Notes: generated by a model not told the origin, from the sequence alone. Shown: positions 1 through 9,017, numbered from the stretch's first letter. The stretch is 64,000 bases of DNA from Actinoplanes regularis (GCF_900188005.1 NZ_FZNR01000007.1:186001-250000); one strand, 5' to 3'. Made by a program: numbers and translations.

Positions 1-333
1 GGCAACCTATGGGAACGCGGCACCGCTCACAAACGGATTTTCCAGGGTTCGTTCGTGGACCACCCGGGTGCCGAACCCTCGCGTGTAGACCTCGCGCGGC
101 GTTCAAGGCGTTCGTGGTGCGTGAGATCCGGCCCTTGCAGGTGTCCGCCGCCACGTCGAACGGAACATCCTCGGAAATTGCCCGCAGATCGACCGTCGTC
201 GTCCCCGCTCGTCGTCCGTGGAGGTTATCCACAGAAATGCGAGGGGTGTTTGCGGTGGCAGCTGTGCTGTGACGACAATGGCAGTCCGGAGGGGGAGCCA
301 AAATCGATCAACGTGATTCGGGGGAGTGGGCCG
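1..333. other. Upstream non-coding stretch, no convincing gene
   Basis: Open frames here are short and have no ribosome-binding site or recognisable protein character. The stretch lies upstream of the decayed WXG100-like gene and probably holds the promoter of the former WXG100-kinase unit. I see no clear -35/-10 pair. Confidence 0.4.
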
Positions 334-590
334 ATGCCGGGACGAGTACTCTCGACTGATCAGGCCAGGCTGGCGATCATCAACGGTGGGCTCACCGACC
401 AGATTTCGCAGTTCGAAGCGCGGTGTCCAACCCGGACACGTGGGGCGGTCTGCTGCCCTAGCGGTTCCGTGATGAGACGTGGCCGGAGACGAAGGCCGCG
501 CTCGACAAGGCCAAGCAGGAATTAGATCAATTGCGCGAGCAGCCTCAGAAGATCGCGCAGAACGTCAGGACCGCCAGCGGCAGATCATAA
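334..590 (+). pseudogene. Decayed WXG100-like small protein
   Basis: Starting at the ATG, one frame reads MPGRVLSTDQARLAIINGG and continues to QFEA. A -1 shift near base 420 then continues the same protein as AVSNPDTWGGLLP, an in-frame TAG follows at 459-461, and the frame resumes as RFRDETWPETKAALDKAKQE up to a TAA at 588. The reconstructed product is about 85 residues, mostly helical, with a Trp-Gly-Gly element between two helices, as in WXG100/ESX-type secreted proteins. It sits directly upstream of a membrane Ser/Thr kinase. The WXG100 assignment is an inference from size, helicity and the W-G-G turn. Two independent lesions make it non-functional unless the sequence has errors. Confidence 0.5.
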
Positions 591-635
591 TCGGTCGCCT
601 TTGCCGATCTGATCAATTTCGGAAAGGGTATCGGG

Positions 636-2549
636 ATGGGCGATCAGGAGGCGCTCGGCCGGGAATACCTGCTGCACGAGGAGATCGGACGCGGCGCGCT
701 CGCGGTCGTCCGGCGGGCCACGCGGCGCTCCGGCGGGCCACCACTCGCGGCCAAACTGCTGCGGCCCGAACTGGCCGGGGACCGCCGGATCCGCGAGCTC
801 TTCCTGCGCGAGGAGGCCGCGCTGCGCGACCTCGACCATCCCAACATCGTCGGCCTGCGCGACCTGGTCGTCGAGGGCGGCTCCGTGGCCCTGCTGATGG
901 ATTTCGTGGACGGTCCCGACCTGCGCCGCCACCTCGCCCAGCGCGGCGGCCGGCTCGGCGCGGCGGAGACCGCGGCGATCGCCGCGCAGGTGGCGGCCGC
1001 GCTCGCCGCCGCGCATGCCCAGGGCGTCGTCCATTTGGACCTCAAACCCGAAAACCTCCTCCTGGTACGTGGCAGTGAGCCGCCGATCGCCCGGGTGACC
1101 GACTTCGGGGTGGCGGTGCTGCTGCTGGACGCCGACCGGGGCGTGGCCGGGGGAACGCCCGGCTACACCGCACCTGAGATCTGGCACGGGGCCCCGCCGA
1201 CCACGGCGGCCGATGTGTACTCGATCGGCGTCCTGCTGGTCGAGCTGGTCACCGGCGACCTGCAGGGGAGCCCGGACGCGCTGCCCGCGGAGTTGGCCGG
1301 CCCGGCCCGGTCGTGTTTGCTGGCCGATCCACGGCAGCGGCCGACGGCGCGGCGGCTGGCCTCCTATCTACGCGACCTCGTCGCGTCCCGGGTGCTCGAC
1401 GACGGCGCGCCGTCACAGACGGGGACCGGGGCGGCTGGACCCGGGGCCGCTGTCTCCGGGACGGGTGGATCAGGGGCCGCTGCCACCGGGGCTGTTGTCT
1501 CCGGAGCCGCTGCTGTCTCCGGAGCTGCGGCGCAGGCAGTTCCCGAGCAGGTCTCCGTGTCCCAGCAGACCACGCTGCGCGGACCCGGACCCTCGGCTGG
1601 AGCTGGAGCGGGGGCCGGCCGCGGCGCCGAGACCGGGCCGTGGGCCGGGGCGTTCCCGGCCGCGCGGCTGGCCGGAACCGGCTCGGACGAGCCCGATCAC
1701 CTGGGACATTGGGCGGGGCAGCTCGCCGGGACACCCAGCGCCGGCGAGCAGGCGGCGGCCGTGGTGCGCGAGACCCGCTTGCGCCCGGGCGTGACCCCTC
1801 CCGTCGTACCGCCGAAAGCGCCGCGGGCCGGCGGTGAGTCGCCCCGGTGGCGCCGCGGGCCCCTCGTCACCCTCGGCGTGGTCGCCGCCGTCGCCGCGGC
1901 CCTGATCGGCGTCAACCTCGCCGAGGTCGCCGGTGAGCGGCCATCCCGGCCGGTCGCGGTGATCGGTGCGACCAGCGCCCCGCCGGCCTCCGAGAACGCA
2001 GGTCAGGGCGTCACGCTGCCGCCCACCGATCCGGTCCGGACTGCCGCGACCACCAGTGCGGCCGTGGCTCCGGTCCGGATCACCCTCGCCGGTCAGGTCG
2101 AGGACGACGCCGGCACCCTCGCCGTCTCGATCCGGGATCAGCAGGCGATCGCCTACGTGTGCGACGGCAACAGGGTCGAGGCCTGGCTGAAGGGCACCGC
2201 CGAGAACGGCGAGCTGAAGCTCTCCGGCAAGGGCGGCGCCAAGATCACTGGAACGTTCGACGCCGACAGTGCCGAGGGCCGGATCACCGTGATCGGCAAG
2301 ACCCACGGCTTCACGTTGAAGACCGTGAAGAAGCCGTCCGGGCTCTACCGGACCACCGCCAAGGTGCGGAACGCCCGGGTGGACGGCGCCTGGATCGTGC
2401 TGCCGGACGGCCGGCAGGTCGGCGTGCTCACCGAGGGTGGCACGACCGGTCCCGCACCCCGGCTCGACGTCGCCGGCCGCACCACCACGGTCGACGGCAC
2501 CTCAGTGGAGGTGACCGCGATCGATGTCGACAGCGGGACGGGGTTCTGA
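636..2549 (+). CDS. Transmembrane serine/threonine protein kinase
   Basis: This 637-residue protein has a complete Hanks-type kinase domain over about residues 9-260. The glycine loop is IGRGALAVV (about 16-24), the beta-3 lysine is K40, the catalytic loop is HLDLKPEN with D135 (the usual HRD is HLD), and the metal-binding DFG begins at D156. APE is present as TAPEI. An Ala/Gly/Pro-rich juxtamembrane linker follows, then one membrane helix at about 408-428 and an extracellular domain of about 200 residues without PASTA repeats. The ATG is preceded by GGAAAGGG. It would phosphorylate cytosolic proteins in response to an envelope signal sensed by the outer domain; the ligand is unknown. It is followed immediately by a membrane protein gene and preceded by a WXG100-like remnant. 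Confidence 0.93.
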   Translation: MGDQEALGREYLLHEEIGRGALAVVRRATRRSGGPPLAAKLLRPELAGDRRIRELFLREEAALRDLDHPNIVGLRDLVVEGGSVALLMDFVDGPDLRRHLAQRGGRLGAAETAAIAAQVAAALAAAHAQGVVHLDLKPENLLLVRGSEPPIARVTDFGVAVLLLDADRGVAGGTPGYTAPEIWHGAPPTTAADVYSIGVLLVELVTGDLQGSPDALPAELAGPARSCLLADPRQRPTARRLASYLRDLVASRVLDDGAPSQTGTGAAGPGAAVSGTGGSGAAATGAVVSGAAAVSGAAAQAVPEQVSVSQQTTLRGPGPSAGAGAGAGRGAETGPWAGAFPAARLAGTGSDEPDHLGHWAGQLAGTPSAGEQAAAVVRETRLRPGVTPPVVPPKAPRAGGESPRWRRGPLVTLGVVAAVAAALIGVNLAEVAGERPSRPVAVIGATSAPPASENAGQGVTLPPTDPVRTAATTSAAVAPVRITLAGQVEDDAGTLAVSIRDQQAIAYVCDGNRVEAWLKGTAENGELKLSGKGGAKITGTFDADSAEGRITVIGKTHGFTLKTVKKPSGLYRTTAKVRNARVDGAWIVLPDGRQVGVLTEGGTTGPAPRLDVAGRTTTVDGTSVEVTAIDVDSGTGF

Positions 2550-2550
2550 G

Positions 2551-3057
2551 GTGCGCCGCCCGCTGCTCTGGCTGCCCGCGGTGGCCGGGGTGGGCGTCGC
2601 GGTCGGGCTCGGCGTCTACGGCCGCCTGCACACCCCGACCGACATCTCGTTCCTCACCGGCCTCGGGCGGCCGATCGCCGTCAAAGCCGCGCTGACCAGC
2701 GCCGTCGTGGTTCTCGCTCTGGTTCAGGTGAGCTCCGCGCTCGCCCTCTACGGCCGCCTGCCGTTCCGATCGTGGACCCCGGCCGTGCATCGCTGGAGCG
2801 GCCGCCTCGCCGTGCTGCTCTCCCTGCCGGTCGCCGTGCACTGTCTCTACGTGTTCGGCCTGGAGTTCGACAGCCCTCGCGTGCTGGTTCACTCCCTGCT
2901 CGGCTGCCTCTTCTACGGGGCCTTCGTCGCCAAGATGCTGATCCTCAGCCGGCCCGCGACGACCCGGGCCTGGGTGTTGCCGCTGGTCGGCGGGCTGGTC
3001 TTCACCGCCCTGGCCGGCCTCTGGCTCACGGCCGCGCTGTGGTTCTACCTGACCTGA
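2551..3057 (+). CDS. Four-helix membrane protein (DUF6529-like)
   Basis: The GTG start lies one base after the kinase stop, so the two genes are almost certainly co-transcribed. The 168-residue product has four hydrophobic segments, beginning LLWLPAVAGVGVAVGLG, and conserved-looking polar features between helices: HRWSGRLAVLLSLPVAVHCL and FYGAFVAKMLI. Two histidines on helix 3 (HRW and VHC) recall haem-binding cytochrome b-like four-helix proteins, but that is only an inference. I match it to the DUF6529 family from memory. An in-frame upstream ATG at 2524 lies inside the kinase gene and is less likely to be used. Confidence 0.6.
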   Translation: MRRPLLWLPAVAGVGVAVGLGVYGRLHTPTDISFLTGLGRPIAVKAALTSAVVVLALVQVSSALALYGRLPFRSWTPAVHRWSGRLAVLLSLPVAVHCLYVFGLEFDSPRVLVHSLLGCLFYGAFVAKMLILSRPATTRAWVLPLVGGLVFTALAGLWLTAALWFYLT

Positions 3058-3188
3058 CCGCAGACGACGCCGGTGTGACCCCCGCCGCAGCACAAGTTGT
3101 TTGAATCTGAAATAGTTTCCCCGTCAACAAGGTTGTGTGGGGTAGTCCGGGACGCCAGTGCCCCGGCCGGAGGTCTCAGGAGCGGGTC

Positions 3189-4295
3189 ATGCAATTCGGC
3201 ATCTTCAGCGTCAGCGACATCACCACCGACCCGACCACCGGAAAGACTCCGACCGAGGCCCAGCGGATCAAGGACATCGTCACCATCGCGAAGCACGCGG
3301 AGCAGGTCGGCCTCGACGTCTTCGCGCTCGGCGAGCACCACAACGAGCCGTTCTTCTCGTCCTCGCCGACCACCACGCTCGCGTACATCGCCGCGCAGAC
3401 CAGGACGCTGCAGCTGAGCACCGCGACCACGCTGATCACCACGAACGACCCGGTGAAGATCGCCGAGGACTTCGCGATGCTGCAGCACCTCGCGGACGGC
3501 CGCGTCGACCTGATGCTCGGGCGCGGCAACACCGGCCCGGTCTACCCGTGGTTCGGCAAGGACATCCGCGCCGGGATCCCGCTCGCCATCGAGAACTACG
3601 GCCTGCTGCACAAGCTGTGGCACGAGCACGTCGTCGACTGGGAGGGCAAGTTCCGCACCCCGCTGCAGTCGTTCACCTCGACGCCGCGCCCGCTCGACGA
3701 CGTCCCGCCGTTCGTCTGGCACGGCTCGATCCGCAGCCCGCAGATCGCCGAGCAGGCCGCCTACTACGGCGACGGCTTCTTCGCCAACCACATCTTCTGG
3801 CCGGCCTCGCACACCCAGCGGATGGTCGGGCTGTACCGCGAGCGCTTCGAGCACTACGGCCACGGCTCGGCGGACCAGGCCATTGTCGGCCTCGGCGGCC
3901 AGGTCTTCATGCGCAAGAACAGCCAGGACGCGGTCAACGAGTTCCGGCCGTACTTCGACAACGCCCCCGTCTACGGCCACGGCCCGTCGCTCGAGGACTT
4001 CTCCCGGGAGACGCCGCTGACCGTCGGCAGCCCGCAGCAGGTCATCGACCGCACCCTGTCGTTCCGCGACTACGTCGGTGACTACCAGCGTCAGCTCTTC
4101 CTGATGGACCACGCGGGGCAGCCGCTGAAGACCGTCCTGGAGCAGCTCGACCTGCTCGGCGAACAGGTCGTCCCGGTGCTCCGCAAGGAGTTCGCCGGCC
4201 TGAAGCCGGCGCACGTTCCGGACGCCCCCACGCACGCCGCCCGCCTCGCCGCGAAGCTCGCGGAGAACGACAAGAAGGATGAGGTCCAGGCATGA
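3189..4295 (+). CDS. LLM-class flavin-dependent oxidoreductase (CE1758-like)
   Basis: The product is a 368-residue luciferase-like (LLM) monooxygenase with a TIM-barrel fold that uses reduced flavin from a partner. It starts MQFGIFSVSDITTDPTTG and carries the family features LGEHHNEPF and LQLSTATTLITTNDPVKIAEDF; LMLGRGNTGP follows. The ATG chosen is the one followed directly by the conserved first strand; an ORF extension further upstream has no homologous character. The stop overlaps the start of the next gene by ATGA, so the two are translationally coupled. This oxidoreductase/FMN-reductase duo is a known arrangement (CE1758/CE1759 families). The substrate is unknown. Confidence 0.85.
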   Translation: MQFGIFSVSDITTDPTTGKTPTEAQRIKDIVTIAKHAEQVGLDVFALGEHHNEPFFSSSPTTTLAYIAAQTRTLQLSTATTLITTNDPVKIAEDFAMLQHLADGRVDLMLGRGNTGPVYPWFGKDIRAGIPLAIENYGLLHKLWHEHVVDWEGKFRTPLQSFTSTPRPLDDVPPFVWHGSIRSPQIAEQAAYYGDGFFANHIFWPASHTQRMVGLYRERFEHYGHGSADQAIVGLGGQVFMRKNSQDAVNEFRPYFDNAPVYGHGPSLEDFSRETPLTVGSPQQVIDRTLSFRDYVGDYQRQLFLMDHAGQPLKTVLEQLDLLGEQVVPVLRKEFAGLKPAHVPDAPTHAARLAAKLAENDKKDEVQA

Positions 4296-4906
4296 AGCAG
4301 CGCAACCTCGTCGTGATCAGCGCGGGCCTGAGTCAGCCCTCGTCCACCCGCCTGCTCGCGGACCAGCTCTCCGCGGCGGTGGGCGCGGCCGCCGGCAAGC
4401 TCGGCGTCACCCTCGACGTCGAGGTCGTCGAACTGCGCGACCTGGCCCACGAGATCACCGACCACATGCTGACCGGCTTCGCCCCGGCCGCGCTGCGCAA
4501 GGCCCAGGACTCGGTCGCGGCCGCCGACGCGCTCGTCGTGGTGACGCCCGTCTTCAGCGCCAGCTACAGCGGCCTTTTCAAGTCGTTCTTCGACGTACTG
4601 GAGCAGGACACCCTCGCTGACAAGCCGATCCTGCTCGCGGCGACGGCCGGGACCGCCCGGCACTCGCTGGTGCTGGAGCACGCGCTGCGCCCGCTCTTCG
4701 CCTACCTGCGCGCGGTGCCGGTCCCGACCGCCGTCTTCGCGGCCAGCGACGACTGGGGCGCCAACTCGGTGGAGGGTCCGCTGCGCGGTCGCGTCGACCG
4801 CGCAGCGGCCGAACTGGCCCACGAAATCGAACGCCGCGAGCCGGCCACGGTCACCGACCCCTTCGCTCTCACCGAGTCCTTCGAGGACATGCTGAAAGGA
4901 CTCTGA
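4292..4906 (+). CDS. LLM-partnered FMN reductase (CE1759-like)
   Basis: This 204-residue flavodoxin-like NAD(P)H:FMN reductase starts with LVVISAGLSQPSSTRLLADQ, the phosphate-binding loop of the family, and contains VVVTPVFSASYSGLFKSFFD, which contacts flavin. Its role would be to supply reduced FMN to the LLM oxidoreductase encoded just upstream, with which it overlaps by four bases. It is followed by a strong bidirectional terminator hairpin, so the pair forms a closed two-gene operon. Confidence 0.85.
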   Translation: MKQRNLVVISAGLSQPSSTRLLADQLSAAVGAAAGKLGVTLDVEVVELRDLAHEITDHMLTGFAPAALRKAQDSVAAADALVVVTPVFSASYSGLFKSFFDVLEQDTLADKPILLAATAGTARHSLVLEHALRPLFAYLRAVPVPTAVFAASDDWGANSVEGPLRGRVDRAAAELAHEIERREPATVTDPFALTESFEDMLKGL

Positions 4907-4924
4907 ACCCTTTCGCCGGTACGA

Positions 4925-4956
4925 CGGAGGCCGCTCCCGCCAGGTAGCGGCCTCCG
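4925..4956. terminator. Bidirectional terminator hairpin
   Basis: An 11-bp perfect stem (CGGAGGCCGCT paired with AGCGGCCTCCG) around a 10-base loop lies between the converging FMN reductase and CHAT protein genes. It would serve both strands. Confidence 0.75.
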
Positions 4957-4957
4957 C

Positions 4958-7900
4958 CTATTCGTCGCTGTCGTCGAGCGCGGCGTTCAGGGCGCCGATG
5001 AGATCTGGGCGCACGTTGGCCTGAAGGATCTGCTCGAAGTCCGCCACGTTCAGCTTCTGCCGGACGCCACGCAGAACGATCAACGATTCGATGGGCCAGG
5101 CGTCGTACAGCTCGTGCCACAGGGCGGCGGCTCGGGTCAGTGCCGTGGCCGCGTCGTCGTAGTTCTGGTGCCCGTGCGCGCTGGTGCCGAGTTGGTGGTA
5201 GGTCAGGGCGGCGTTGTGCCGGTCGCCGTACTCCAGGAAGATTTCGAGGGTCTGCTGGTAGTGGGCCTCGGCCTGCTCGAAACGGTGCTGTTGCTGCGCG
5301 ACCGTGCCGAGTTGGTGGTAGACGCGAGCGGTGCCATACCGGTCGCCGAAGTCCAGGAGGAGCTCCAGGGCTTTCCGGCAGTGGGCCTCGGCTTCCACGA
5401 AACGCTGCTGATCCTGCGCGGCCATGCCGAGCTGGTGGTAGGTCAGGGCGGCGCTGTGCCGGTCGCCGAACGTCAGGAAGATCTTGAGGGCTTGCTGGTA
5501 GTGGGCCTCGGCTTCCTCGAAACGTTGCTGTTGCTGCGCGACCATGCCGAGTTGGTGGTAGGTGCTGGCGGAGCTGTGCCGGTCCTTGAACTCCAGTTTG
5601 ATCTCGAGAGCCTGCTGGTAGTGGGCTTCGGCCTGTTCGGGCCGTTGCTGTTGCTGCGCGACCATGCCGAGTTGGTGGTAGGTGCTGGCGGCGCTGTGCC
5701 GGTCGCCGAACTCCAGGAGGAGTTCGAGAGCCTGCTGGTAGTGGGTTTCGGCCTGCTTGAGACGTCGCTGATCCTGCGCGACCATGCCGAGTTGGTGGTA
5801 GGTGCTGGCGGCGCTGTATCGGTCGCCGAACTCCAGGGAGCTTTTGAGGGCTTGCTGGTAGTGGGCCTCGGCTTCCGCGAATCGTCGCTGATCCTGCGCG
5901 GCCACGCCCGCCAGATGCTGCAGCTCTGCCAGTTCATGGTGCAGCTCTCTGCGGTCCGGTGCCCGGTCGGCGGCGATCGCCGTGTCGAGGAGGTGCCTGC
6001 GGCTGTCCTGTTGTTTCGTCTGGTCCAGGTGTTCCTCGAGCGTGCTGATGATCGGGCTGATGGGTTGCTGGGTCTGCAGACCGTGTTCGAGGGCCGTGGT
6101 CAGGTTCGCGTATTCCGTACGGACCGCGGCCTCACCCGCCATGCGCTGCTGCGGCTCGTTCGAGGTGAGCATCGTTCCGATCAGCCGCCCGAGACCGGTG
6201 TACAGCAGATAGTGGGCCTGCTGGGCGGCGGTTTGCAGGTCGGGCCGCTGCTGGATCCGGGTCCGCAGGAAATACGGCAGCACCGGGAGGATCTGTACCC
6301 AGTCTTCGAGCTGGGGGTGGGGTGTGGCCAGGCCGACCCGGACCAGTTCGGCGACCGCGGCCGACAGATCGATCCCACCGAGCTCGGTGACGGCATGGTG
6401 TTCGGCGAGGAACTGTTGGTAGGGCTCGAGGGCGGCGGTGGGGATGCTGGCGGTGAACGGGGCCAGCAACAGCAGGGAGTTCTGGGTGGTGGGGTCGAGT
6501 TTGCCGTGGCTGTACTCGATGGCCCGGCTGATCAACCCGACCGGGTCGGCGTCGCTGCCACCCTGCTGCAGCTCGGCGAGAATCTGCGCCGGGGTGGCGG
6601 TGCGCAGAGCGGGCAGGACCACGGTGAGCGGAAGTGGATAGCCGCCGAGCAGAGTGGTCAGCTCGTCCAGTGCCGCGCGTTGGTCCGAGTCCGTGAGGTG
6701 ACGGGTGCCGCCGTGGCGGGTCAGGATCGCCTCGATCAGCGTCGACGCGGCCTGAGCGTCCAGGCCGGGCAGGTCGTAGACGCTGTCGGCGAAGGTGCGC
6801 GGGCCGATCCACTGTTCGTCCTCGCGCGAGCCGAACAGCACGAGGGTCTTCCCGCCCCGTAGACGTGCCAGGAACCCGGCGAGGCGTTCGCGTTCCGGTT
6901 CGGGCAGGGCGTGCGGGATCGCCGCCGGGGTCGCGGTGATCGACTCGGTGTTGTCCAGGATCAGCAGGTACCTGCGAGCCCGGAGAAGCTGCGCGAGCCG
7001 TTCCGGCTGGGCCGCGGCGGGCAGCATCTCCAGTTTCGCGTGCTCCACTTTGTCCAGCAGCACCGAGGCGATGCCGTGGATCATCTGGTCGAGGGTCCAG
7101 GCCCGGTCCTCGTAGCTGAACCGGAATACCATCTCGACCAGGCCGGTGCGCTGCCACCACCAGCCCAGATGCTGCAACAGGGTCGATTTCCCGGCGCCCG
7201 CCATGCCCTTGACGAGCAGCATGGTGCGGTCCTCGTCGATCAGCAGTCGCCGCTCGATCGCCTGAATGTCCAGGTCGCGGCCGACGAACCCGTACTCCGT
7301 GTGTGGTTCGTCGCCGACCAGGGCCTCCCGCTCGTAGTAGCGGGCCTGCTGTTCGATCGACATGTCCGACAACCTCAGCCGGATGTCGCGTTGCGCGAAC
7401 ACGACCGGCAGGACCCAGTCCTCCAGATCCAGGCTCTGGTCGAAGTACGCCCGCCGAGCCTTGTCGTCGAACAGCGATCGCCGCGCGGTCTGTGTCGCCG
7501 TCACCGGGTCGTCTCCCCGGGCCAGCCCGCTGTACAGCAAGGGCATGGCCTGCTGTGCCGCCGACACCGTCACCGAATACGCCATACCGACCGTCACCGG
7601 CACCCCCGCGGCGACCAACCGCTGGGCCAGACTCGCCTCGCTGGCCGGTTCCTTCGCCGACTGGCACGCGTTCAGCACCGCGACCGGCACCCGATGTTCC
7701 GCGAGCAGATCGGCGACCTGCTGCGCCGACACCGGTTCCGCTTTCCCCTCCACCGCGGTCTCGAAGAACAGGAACGCCCGCTCACCCTCGAACGCCACCG
7801 GCTTGGAGCCGAACAGGTACTGCTCGGCGGCGCGGCCGGCCCGCAGTTCGTCGAACCCGGCCACCGCACCGTGCACATCGAAGTGGATCACCTGGTAGTA

Positions 7901-8575
7901 GCCCGAACCGTGCAGCCGCGTCGTGTCCCGCAACTGCCGCACGAGCGCCGGCCAGGTCCCGGGGCGCACCAGATCGACCACCACCGGGCGGTCCGCCGTG
8001 CGCAGTCCGTCCAGCAGCGGCCGGGAGATCGTGCGGTAACCGACGTCCGCGCGCCCGCCCGGGCGAGCGGTCACGACCAGGATGTTCAGCGTCGGCCGTT
8101 CAGGCGGCAACTCGAATCCGCGCGCGGGCAGGTCGACCCGGCGGGTCACCGGCAGCCGCAGCACCGCCGGCACCGGCAACTCCGGATCGAACAGCGCCTC
8201 CCAGTGCAACCGATGGAAGGCCGCCGTGCCTCGCACCTGCAGACGGCAGCCGTCGAACCCGCGCCGGGCCAGCGACCGGTAATCACCCGCCGACTGTCCA
8301 CCGAAGACCTGCTCGAACAGCCGCTGCCCGTATGCGCGCAACCGCTGGACCGCGTCGTCGTGCCAGTCCTGATCGAGGAACGGGAAGCGCAGATGCTCCT
8401 CGAAATACCAGGCCAGCCGCTCCTCGTCACCCGGAACCGCCGGGTCGGAGACAGTGACCTCAAATTCCGTCGCGTCGGGAAAGGACACCCGTACGACGAA
8501 CGATCCATCCGGCCCGCAGGACTGCTCGGACACACCGATCACAGTGGCCTGTGCCGGGCCCGCGCCGGTGGTCAC
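4958..8575 (-). CDS. CHAT protease-STAND NTPase-TPR protein
   Basis: This 1205-residue protein has three parts. Residues about 150-400 form a CHAT (caspase-like) peptidase domain with the catalytic pair visible as H235 in HFDVHG and C304 in VLNACQSA. A STAND/NB-ARC-type NTPase follows, with Walker A GMAGAGKST (K463) and Walker B-like LLILDN. After a helical region, about seven 40-residue tetratricopeptide repeats cover residues about 885-1150, each close to YHQLGMVAQ plus EAEAHYQQAL. The family logic is that the TPRs sense a trigger, the NTPase oligomerises and the CHAT protease cleaves a target, often leading to cell suicide. The ATG overlaps the stop of a small membrane protein gene by four bases, implying a tight pair. 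The start lies at the first conserved strand. Confidence 0.88.
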   Translation of the reverse strand: MTTGAGPAQATVIGVSEQSCGPDGSFVVRVSFPDATEFEVTVSDPAVPGDEERLAWYFEEHLRFPFLDQDWHDDAVQRLRAYGQRLFEQVFGGQSAGDYRSLARRGFDGCRLQVRGTAAFHRLHWEALFDPELPVPAVLRLPVTRRVDLPARGFELPPERPTLNILVVTARPGGRADVGYRTISRPLLDGLRTADRPVVVDLVRPGTWPALVRQLRDTTRLHGSGYYQVIHFDVHGAVAGFDELRAGRAAEQYLFGSKPVAFEGERAFLFFETAVEGKAEPVSAQQVADLLAEHRVPVAVLNACQSAKEPASEASLAQRLVAAGVPVTVGMAYSVTVSAAQQAMPLLYSGLARGDDPVTATQTARRSLFDDKARRAYFDQSLDLEDWVLPVVFAQRDIRLRLSDMSIEQQARYYEREALVGDEPHTEYGFVGRDLDIQAIERRLLIDEDRTMLLVKGMAGAGKSTLLQHLGWWWQRTGLVEMVFRFSYEDRAWTLDQMIHGIASVLLDKVEHAKLEMLPAAAQPERLAQLLRARRYLLILDNTESITATPAAIPHALPEPERERLAGFLARLRGGKTLVLFGSREDEQWIGPRTFADSVYDLPGLDAQAASTLIEAILTRHGGTRHLTDSDQRAALDELTTLLGGYPLPLTVVLPALRTATPAQILAELQQGGSDADPVGLISRAIEYSHGKLDPTTQNSLLLLAPFTASIPTAALEPYQQFLAEHHAVTELGGIDLSAAVAELVRVGLATPHPQLEDWVQILPVLPYFLRTRIQQRPDLQTAAQQAHYLLYTGLGRLIGTMLTSNEPQQRMAGEAAVRTEYANLTTALEHGLQTQQPISPIISTLEEHLDQTKQQDSRRHLLDTAIAADRAPDRRELHHELAELQHLAGVAAQDQRRFAEAEAHYQQALKSSLEFGDRYSAASTYHQLGMVAQDQRRLKQAETHYQQALELLLEFGDRHSAASTYHQLGMVAQQQQRPEQAEAHYQQALEIKLEFKDRHSSASTYHQLGMVAQQQQRFEEAEAHYQQALKIFLTFGDRHSAALTYHQLGMAAQDQQRFVEAEAHCRKALELLLDFGDRYGTARVYHQLGTVAQQQHRFEQAEAHYQQTLEIFLEYGDRHNAALTYHQLGTSAHGHQNYDDAATALTRAAALWHELYDAWPIESLIVLRGVRQKLNVADFEQILQANVRPDLIGALNAALDDSDE
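5170..5900. repeat. 120-bp in-frame repeats encoding TPR units
   Basis: About six consecutive 120-bp units encode the 40-residue TPR motifs of the CHAT protein and are highly similar at DNA level, for example the recurring block reading GAGTTGGTGGTAGGT on the plus strand. Low divergence suggests recent unit duplication or gene conversion. Confidence 0.8.
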
Positions 8576-8898
8576 CTGATGCTCCGCCGGATCCGGACCA
8601 CCACCACCCGATCATCACCAGAGACGGTTTCGGCCAGCTCCAGCTCCGTCACGTCCACCGTCGGACGTTGTTTCACCACCAGGCGCCTCAGCAGGTCGTA
8701 CAGCACACTGCTGACGAGATTCACCGCCAGCGGAACCCAGATCAGCTCCGCCAGCCCGGGAAAGAAACTCCCCGGTGCCGACGGCTGCAGCGTGGCTTCG
8801 CCCAGCGCGGCGGCCTCCTCGTCATCGGCCCATGCCTTCACCAACTCGGCCGGCTCCACGCCGACCGCCGGATCCACCGCCACCACCAGCCGAGCCAT
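8572..8898 (-). CDS. Small membrane partner of CHAT protein (EACC1-like)
   Basis: The 108-residue product starts MARLVVAVDPAVG. It has a short N-terminal domain, a hydrophobic helix around LAELIWVPLAVNLVSSVLYD, a basic turn LRRLVVKQRPTVDV, and a final beta hairpin. This order (small domain, PGS-like linker, one membrane helix, basic stretch, beta strands) resembles the effector-associated constant component family (EACC1) that accompanies effector proteins in counter-invader conflict systems; the assignment is from memory and moderate. Its stop overlaps the start of the CHAT gene by ATGA, so it is translated just before the effector and probably docks or restrains it at the membrane. A longer ORF upstream has no coding character. 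Confidence 0.65.
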   Translation of the reverse strand: MARLVVAVDPAVGVEPAELVKAWADDEEAAALGEATLQPSAPGSFFPGLAELIWVPLAVNLVSSVLYDLLRRLVVKQRPTVDVTELELAETVSGDDRVVVVRIRRSIR

Positions 8899-8997
8899 TC
8901 CCACCCCCGGGTAACACGACGAAACGTGCGACCACGATGGCACAGCGATCGACGGGACGACATGGCACGAACACCCGAAAGGGGACTGGAGGACCGT

Positions 8998-9014
8998 CCG
9001 GTGATCGTCACCGG
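8998..9014 (-). terminator. Short terminator-like hairpin
   Basis: CCGGTGATCGTCACCGG forms a perfect 7-bp stem with a 3-base loop, three bases beyond the stop codon of the preceding minus-strand gene. There is no U-run. It could partly separate the toxin-antitoxin pair from the EACC1-CHAT operon. Confidence 0.5.
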
Positions 9015-9017
9015 AAA

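Noticed and set aside
6911-8914. Long plus-strand open frame opposite the CHAT gene
   Set aside because: It is the antisense shadow of a well-supported gene; long shadow frames are normal at this GC content.
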